Source of the DNA: Streptomyces sp. NBC_00670
GTDB lineage: Bacteria; Actinomycetota; Actinomycetes; Streptomycetales; Streptomycetaceae
Assembly (NCBI RefSeq): GCF_036226765.1
Contig: NZ_CP109017.1
Span: forward strand, 1,689,501 to 1,753,500
Direction of reading: 5' to 3'
Length of the DNA stretch: 64,000 nt
The notes under the pieces are model-generated. The model saw only the letters and a list, made by a program, of their open reading frames with translations, was not told where the DNA came from and searched no databases. Both the position numbers and the translations under genes were made by a program. This document shows positions 59,668 through 64,000 of this stretch, one piece after another. Position 1 is the first letter of the stretch, and every line of letters starts with the position of its first letter.

Positions 59668-61494
59668 TTGCCGAGCAAGTCATCCGCGCGTCTCGCCGCG
59701 CTCACCGTCGCCGCCGTCTGCTCCACGGTGTCCGGCGTGGTCCTCACCTCGCCGGCGCACGCCGACGGTGTGCGCATCCATGACATCCAGGGCACGACCC
59801 GCATCTCCCCGTACGCCGGCCGGCAGGTCACCGACGTGGCCGGAATCGTCACCGGCGTGCGCGGCTACGGCTCGTCGAAGGGCTTCTGGATCCAGGACCC
59901 GGCGCCGGACGCCGACCCGGCCACCAGCGAGGGCGTGTTCGTCTTCACCAGCTCGGCGCCGAAGGTCGCGGCCGGCGACGCGGTGACGGTGTCGGGCACG
60001 GTCTCGGAGTACGTGCCCGGCGGTACCTCCAGCGGCAACCAGTCGGTCACCGAGATCACCAGGCCGGTGATCACCACCGTCTCCACCGGCAACGCGCTCC
60101 CGGCGCCGACGACGGTCGACGCCCGCTCGGTGCCGGACGCGTACACCCCGGCGGGCGACCCCGCCGCGAAGAACTCGGTCAACGGGCTGACGCTGCGGCC
60201 GAAGAAGTACGCCCTGGACTACTACGAGTCCCTGGAGGGCATGAACGTACGGGTCGCCGACACCCGTGTGGTGACGGCGACGGATCCGTACACCGAGCTG
60301 TGGGTCACCGTGAAGCCGCACGAGAACCCGACCCGGCGCGGCGGCACGGTCTACGGCTCCTACGCCTCCCAGAACACCGGCCGGCTGCAGATCCAGTCCC
60401 TCGGCTCCACCGCCGACTTCCCCGCGGCGACCGTCGGGGACACCCTCGCCGGGACCACCGCCGGGCCGCTGGACTACAACCAGTACGGCGGCTACACGCT
60501 GGTCGCGAGCGAGCTGGGCACGCTGAGGAAGGGCGGCCTGGAGCGGGAGTCGACGCACCGGCAGAGCGACCGCGAACTCGCGGTGGCCACGTACAACGTC
60601 GAGAACCTCGACCCGTCCGACGACACGTTCGCCGACCACGCCGCCGCGATCGTGCACCACCTGAAGTCGCCCGACATCGTGTCCCTGGAGGAGATCCAGG
60701 ACAACAACGGCGCCACGGACGACGGCACGGTCGCCGCCGACCAGACGCTCGGCAAGCTGATCGACGCCATCGTCTCGGCGGGCGGCCCGCGTTACGAGTG
60801 GCGGGGCATCGACCCGGTCAACGACCAGGACGGCGGCGAGCCCGGCGGCAACATCCGCCAGGCGTTCCTGTTCAACCCCGAGCGGGTGTCGTTCACCGAC
60901 CGTGCCGGGGGGACGTCCACGACGGCCGTGGGCGTGGAGAAGGTGCGCGGCAAGGCCCGGCTGACGGCCTCCCCGGGCCGCATCGACCCGGCGAGCTCGG
61001 CGTGGGAGGACAGCCGCAAGCCGCTGGCCGGGGAGTTCGTCTTCCGCGGCAGGACGGTCTTCGTGATCGCCAACCACTTCGCCTCCAAGGGCGGCGACCA
61101 GGGCCTGACGGCCCAGTACCAGCCGCCGGTACGCGGCTCGGAGACCCAGCGGCACGCCCAGGCGACGGAGGTCAACGGATTCGTCAAGGACATCCTCAAG
61201 GCCCAGAAGAACGCGCGGGTGATCGCCCTGGGCGACATCAACGACTTCGAGTTCTCGGGCACGGCCCGGCTCCTCGAGGACGACGGCGCCCTGTGGTCGG
61301 CGATCAAGTCACTGCCGAAGAGCGAGCGCTACACGTACGACTACCAGGGCAACAGCCAGGTCCTGGACCAGATCCTGCTCAGCCCGTCCCTCCGCCACCC
61401 CGGCAGGTACGCCTACGACAGCGTCCACATCAACGCGGAATTCCCCACCCAGATCAGCGACCACGACCCCCAGGTGGTCCGCGTCCACCTCTGA
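59668..61494 (+). CDS. Secreted endonuclease/exonuclease/phosphatase family protein
   Basis: A 608-residue exported nuclease. TTG 59668 is the start: CGGAGGGA lies 5-6 bases upstream and a signal peptide follows at once (LAALTVAAVCSTVSGVVLTSPAHA). Residues 35-290 hold OB-like beta domains (VTDVAGIVTGVRGYGSSKGFWIQDP; GTVSEYVPGG). From about 310 on is the EEP nuclease core: ATYNVENLDPSDDTFADHAA, DIVSLEEIQDNNG (Glu ligand), VIANHFASKGGD, ALGDINDFEFSG and the final QISDHDPQVVRV. Together these make an extracellular DNase or phosphodiesterase that could scavenge phosphate, fitting the PhoX gene nearby. Confidence 0.88.
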   Translation: MPSKSSARLAALTVAAVCSTVSGVVLTSPAHADGVRIHDIQGTTRISPYAGRQVTDVAGIVTGVRGYGSSKGFWIQDPAPDADPATSEGVFVFTSSAPKVAAGDAVTVSGTVSEYVPGGTSSGNQSVTEITRPVITTVSTGNALPAPTTVDARSVPDAYTPAGDPAAKNSVNGLTLRPKKYALDYYESLEGMNVRVADTRVVTATDPYTELWVTVKPHENPTRRGGTVYGSYASQNTGRLQIQSLGSTADFPAATVGDTLAGTTAGPLDYNQYGGYTLVASELGTLRKGGLERESTHRQSDRELAVATYNVENLDPSDDTFADHAAAIVHHLKSPDIVSLEEIQDNNGATDDGTVAADQTLGKLIDAIVSAGGPRYEWRGIDPVNDQDGGEPGGNIRQAFLFNPERVSFTDRAGGTSTTAVGVEKVRGKARLTASPGRIDPASSAWEDSRKPLAGEFVFRGRTVFVIANHFASKGGDQGLTAQYQPPVRGSETQRHAQATEVNGFVKDILKAQKNARVIALGDINDFEFSGTARLLEDDGALWSAIKSLPKSERYTYDYQGNSQVLDQILLSPSLRHPGRYAYDSVHINAEFPTQISDHDPQVVRVHL

Positions 61495-61499
61495 GCAGA

Positions 61500-61612
61500 G
61501 AGTTCCCCGCGCCTCCCCGAGGGGCGCGGGGCTGTCTCCGATCTGCGGCTCCGCCGCGGGGCGCGACAAGGACGGGAAGGGTGGAGGCGGCGGGGGCGCA
61601 AAAATCCGCCCC
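61500..61612. repeat. Modular intergenic repeat, copy 8
   Basis: AGTTCCCCGCGCCTCCCCGA, then GGGGCGCGGGGCTGTCTCCG, ATCTGCGGCTCCGCCGCGGG, and the inverted C-rich tract (about 61573-61601). It fills the gap between the convergent nuclease and DUF3618 stops. Its polarity is set by the minus-strand gene. Confidence 0.75.
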
Positions 61613-61627
61613 ACCCCCGGAGGGGCC

Positions 61628-61984
61628 CTACCGCCGCCGCCCCCACCACACGCCCGCGGCGACAACCGCCCCCGCCCCCACCCCCGCGACAACCAACGGC
61701 ACCCTCTGCCGCTCCGACACCCGCACCGCCGTACTCCGCAACTGCACGGACACCGCCCCCGCCCGATCCCGCAGATCCTCCGCCCGCGCCCGCGCCCGCC
61801 CCTTCACATCGGCCTTCCCGGCCAACTCCTCCACCGTGTCGCCGAGCGCCCCCCGCGTCTCCTCGATCTGCCGCCGCAACTCGTCCGGCCCCTTCGCCCC
61901 CGTCGCGTTCCGCCCGGAGGCCGGCACGGACCCGGCCAACTGCCCGGCGTCCCCCCGCTCCCGCGCTCCACCGTCGCCCGTCAC
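61628..61984 (-). CDS. DUF3618 single-pass membrane protein
   Basis: A small 118-residue protein. It has the DUF3618 motif GPDELRRQIEETRGALGDTVEELAGKADVKGRARARAEDLRDRAG (about 32-76), which looks like an amphipathic coiled coil. Near the C-terminus is one membrane helix (VPLVVAGVGAGAVVAAGVWW) followed by GRRR. The GTG start overlaps the holin-like gene stop (GTGA). The pair is conserved in actinobacteria; function unknown. Confidence 0.82.
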   Translation of the reverse strand: MTGDGGARERGDAGQLAGSVPASGRNATGAKGPDELRRQIEETRGALGDTVEELAGKADVKGRARARAEDLRDRAGAVSVQLRSTAVRVSERQRVPLVVAGVGAGAVVAAGVWWGRRR

Positions 61985-62418
61985 CGGTGCACCCTCCCCT
62001 TGATCTCGTCGACATCGGCCTTGACGCTGTCCAGCGTCTCCTCCGGCTTCGGCGGCGTCGCCCGCCGCAACTGCGCCCGCCCCATCAGCCCGAGCACACC
62101 CGCCACCAGGAACAGCCCGGCCGTCACGATCAGCGCGGCGGCCCACACGGGCAACGCCACCGCGATCGCGGCGATGGCCGTGGCCGCCAGCGCCATCAGC
62201 CCGACGTAGGCGACGGCGCCCGCCCCACCCAGCAGCCCGCCGCCGCGCCCGGCCCGGCGCCCCTTCTCGGCGAGTTCCTCCTTGGCGAGGCTCACTTCCT
62301 GACGTACGAGCCGGGAGAGCTGTTCGGTCGCCTGACCGACGAGTTCCCCCACCGAATGGTGGTCCGGACGGTCCGGGTAGTGGACGGTGCGCACGGGCTT
62401 GGCCTCGGTCGTGGTCAC
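61981..62418 (-). CDS. Phage holin family (DUF1469-type) membrane protein
   Basis: A 145-residue protein of the actinobacterial holin superfamily III (DUF1469). The N-terminal amphipathic helix has SVGELVGQATEQLSRLVRQEVSLAKEELAEKGRRAG, then two membrane helices (about 67-88 and 94-118). The acidic/basic tail includes EETLDSVKADVDEIKGRV. It starts at GTG 62418 with AGGAGG 7 bases upstream. Despite its name it is a housekeeping membrane protein here; no phage genes are near. Confidence 0.83.
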   Translation of the reverse strand: MTTTEAKPVRTVHYPDRPDHHSVGELVGQATEQLSRLVRQEVSLAKEELAEKGRRAGRGGGLLGGAGAVAYVGLMALAATAIAAIAVALPVWAAALIVTAGLFLVAGVLGLMGRAQLRRATPPKPEETLDSVKADVDEIKGRVHR

Positions 62419-62567
62419 GGTCCGCCTCCTCTCGTGTCGGAAGACCCCCGAGTACCCCTGCCCGCCGCCCCCTACCCCCTGCGGACCACCACCGATTAGC
62501 GAACGAGCCCCGCACCTCGTAGCAAATTTAAGTAGTGCTGCACAAAGAACCGCCCGACACTCCCCGT

Positions 62568-63473
62568 ATGACACCCACACCACCCCGCCCCGCACCCTTC
62601 GGCCGCGTCCTGTGCGCGATGGTCACCCCCTTCACCGACGACGGCGCCCTCGACCTGGACGGCGCCCAACGGCTGGCCGCCCGCCTGATCGACGAGGGCT
62701 GCGACGGACTCGTCCTGTCCGGCACGACGGGCGAGTCCCCGACCACCACGGACGCGGAGAAGGCGGCGCTGGTACGGGCGGTACGGGAAGCCGTCGGTGG
62801 ACGCGCGACGATCGTGGCGGGGGTCGGCACGGCCGACACCGCGCACACCACGGAGCTGGCCCGCGCGGCGGAGAAGGCGGGCGCCGACGGCCTCCTGGTC
62901 GTCGCCCCGTACTACAGCCGCCCCCCGCAGGACGCCGTCGAGGCCCATCTGCGCGAGGTCGCCGACGCGACCGGACTGCCCCTGATGCTCTACGACATCC
63001 CCGCCCGCACGGGCACCCGCATCGAACCGGAGACGATGCTCCGCCTCGCCGGACACCCCCGGATCGTGGCGGTGAAGGACTGCGCCCACGACCTCCTGGG
63101 CACCCAGAAGGTGCTGCACCGCACGGAGTTGGCGTACTACGCGGGCTGCGACGAACAGACCCTGGCCCTGTACGCGGTCGGCGGCGCCGGCTGCGTGAGC
63201 ACCGTCGCGAACGTCGTACCGCGCCACTTCCGCGCGATCCTCGACACGTTCGACACCGGCGACACCACAGCCGCCGCCCGCCGCCAGCACGCGGCGAACG
63301 ACCTGATCGAGGCCATGATGGCAACCCCCCTCCCCGGCACGGTCACCACCAAGGCCCTCCTCACCCGCCTGAACCTCCCCGCCGGCCCCGTCCGCCCACC
63401 CCTGCGCCCCGCCGACCGAAACACGGCCGACGGGCTGCTGGCGCTGTACGAGCGCCTGGCGGGCGGGGCCTGA
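62568..63473 (+). CDS. dapA: 4-hydroxy-tetrahydrodipicolinate synthase
   Basis: DapA condenses pyruvate with aspartate semialdehyde in lysine/diaminopimelate synthesis. The 301 residues show SGTTGESPTTT (about 46-56), APYYSRPP, the catalytic Tyr in LMLYDIPARTGTRIE, and the Schiff-base lysine in IVAVKDCAHD (about 165-174). Arg in PARTG binds the substrate carboxylate, as in true DapA and not in the two sugar-acid paralogues of this window. It ends 39 bp before the convergent dapD, which supports the role. Start ATG 62568 has no strong ribosome site. Confidence 0.88.
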   Translation: MTPTPPRPAPFGRVLCAMVTPFTDDGALDLDGAQRLAARLIDEGCDGLVLSGTTGESPTTTDAEKAALVRAVREAVGGRATIVAGVGTADTAHTTELARAAEKAGADGLLVVAPYYSRPPQDAVEAHLREVADATGLPLMLYDIPARTGTRIEPETMLRLAGHPRIVAVKDCAHDLLGTQKVLHRTELAYYAGCDEQTLALYAVGGAGCVSTVANVVPRHFRAILDTFDTGDTTAAARRQHAANDLIEAMMATPLPGTVTTKALLTRLNLPAGPVRPPLRPADRNTADGLLALYERLAGGA

Positions 63474-63512
63474 ACCCAGCCCGCCGGGCGCTGCCGAGGT
63501 TCTTCCGGCCCG

Positions 63513-64000
63513 TCAGTTGTGGGCGTGCAGGATGTCGTTCAGGCCGCCCCAGACCGCGTTGTTGGGGCGGGCCTCGACCGTGCCGGTGACCGAGTTGCGG
63601 CGGAAGAGGATGTTCGAGGCGCCGGAGAGTTCGCGGGCCTTGACGATCTGGCCGTCGGGCATGGTGACCCGGGTGCCCGCGGTGAGGTACAGGCCGGCCT
63701 CGACCACGCACTCGTCGCCGAGCGCGATGCCGACGCCCGCCTCGGCGCCGACCAGGCAGCGCTCGCCGAGGGAGATGATCACGTTGCCGCCGCCGGACAG
63801 GGTGCCCATCGTGGAGGCGCCGCCGCCGATGTCCGAGCCGTCGCCGACCACGACGCCGGCGGAGATCCGGCCCTCGACCATGGACGTGCCGAGCGTGCCG
63901 GCGTTGAAGTTCACGAAGCCCTCGTGCATGACCGTGGTGCCCGCGGAGAGGTGCGCACCGAGGCGGACCCGGTCCGCGTCGGCGATGCGGACGCCCTTCG
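63513..64000 (-). CDS. dapD: Tetrahydrodipicolinate N-succinyltransferase (partial, 5' end outside window)
   Basis: The C-terminal 161 codons or so of DapD, which succinylates tetrahydrodipicolinate in the diaminopimelate pathway. The left-handed beta-helix is clear: [82 protein letters not shown]. The end [19 protein letters not shown], then [15 protein letters not shown], is that of actinobacterial DapD. The frame is open to the window edge at 64000, so the start lies beyond. Convergent with dapA. Confidence 0.9.
   Translation of the reverse strand, partial: KGVRIADADRVRLGAHLSAGTTVMHEGFVNFNAGTLGTSMVEGRISAGVVVGDGSDIGGGASTMGTLSGGGNVIISLGERCLVGAEAGVGIALGDECVVEAGLYLTAGTRVTMPDGQIVKARELSGASNILFRRNSVTGTVEARPNNAVWGGLNDILHAHN

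Noticed and set aside
61981..62418. Prophage lysis gene
   Set aside because: The holin-family label refers to a DUF1469 actinobacterial membrane protein. It pairs with DUF3618 and there are no phage genes around it.

Overview
The window is chromosomal DNA of very high GC, with GTG/TTG starts, ATGA/GTGA stop-start overlaps, ectoine genes and mycothiol-type proteins. All of this fits a Streptomyces. From memory, the gene order (cob genes, LAETG surface protein, ectABCD, IclR, PBP, SigE-like sigma factor, pectate lyase, dapA/dapD) resembles one arm of the S. coelicolor chromosome around ectABCD; no alignment was run. I see no rRNA, tRNA, CRISPR array, insertion sequence or phage.

Layout. 0-7.3 kb: a ZIP metal transporter diverges from a tightly overlapped corrin-ring operon cobM-cobL-cbiG/cobJ-cobH-cbiX-cobC. 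7.4-15.1 kb: a sortase-anchored surface protein, an ArsR-like regulator divergent from a flavin reductase with a palindrome between them, an amidohydrolase, a complete polar amino-acid ABC transporter with a clear promoter and hairpin, and a class V aminotransferase. 15.6-19.0 kb: ectABCD, ended by a perfect 34-bp palindrome. 19-29 kb: PLP enzyme, FrnE-like oxidoreductase, broken GNAT gene, alpha-ketoglutarate semialdehyde dehydrogenase divergent from an IclR regulator, a penicillin-binding protein, a SigE-type sigma factor with its membrane partner, a PL3 pectate lyase and an acid phosphatase.

29-53.8 kb is mainly a plant cell-wall sugar region. It has two tandem pectinesterases and a PL1 pectate lyase behind the stump of a rhamnogalacturonan acetylesterase. 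Next come a sugar ABC operon (GH43, DUF6807, Gfo/Idh), a GntR-controlled IlvD/EDD plus DapA-like pair, a keto-deoxyglucarate dehydratase with an unknown partner, uronate dehydrogenase, and a DeoR-linked polyol ABC operon. Read together, these genes could degrade pectin, oxidise galacturonate and pentoses, and funnel both through alpha-ketoglutarate semialdehyde into the TCA cycle. The last enzyme would be the dehydrogenase at 21.6-23.2 kb. No galactarate dehydratase and no sugar-transport ATPase is present here.

53.8-64 kb: an orphan promoter with a perfect CebR box in front of a decayed MFS gene, a double-TerD protein, a PhoX-like phosphatase, a hypothetical protein, a secreted nuclease, two small membrane proteins, dapA, and the 3' part of dapD running off the edge.

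Two things stand out beyond the genes. A modular intergenic repeat (C-rich tract, GC hairpin, GCGCAGTTCCCCGCGCCCCT motif) recurs at least eight times, mostly right after stop codons, and in one place is fused into a truncated gene. Three degraded genes (GNAT, rhamnogalacturonan acetylesterase, MFS) lie near repeats or orphan control sites, so this arm appears to have lost genes by deletion.
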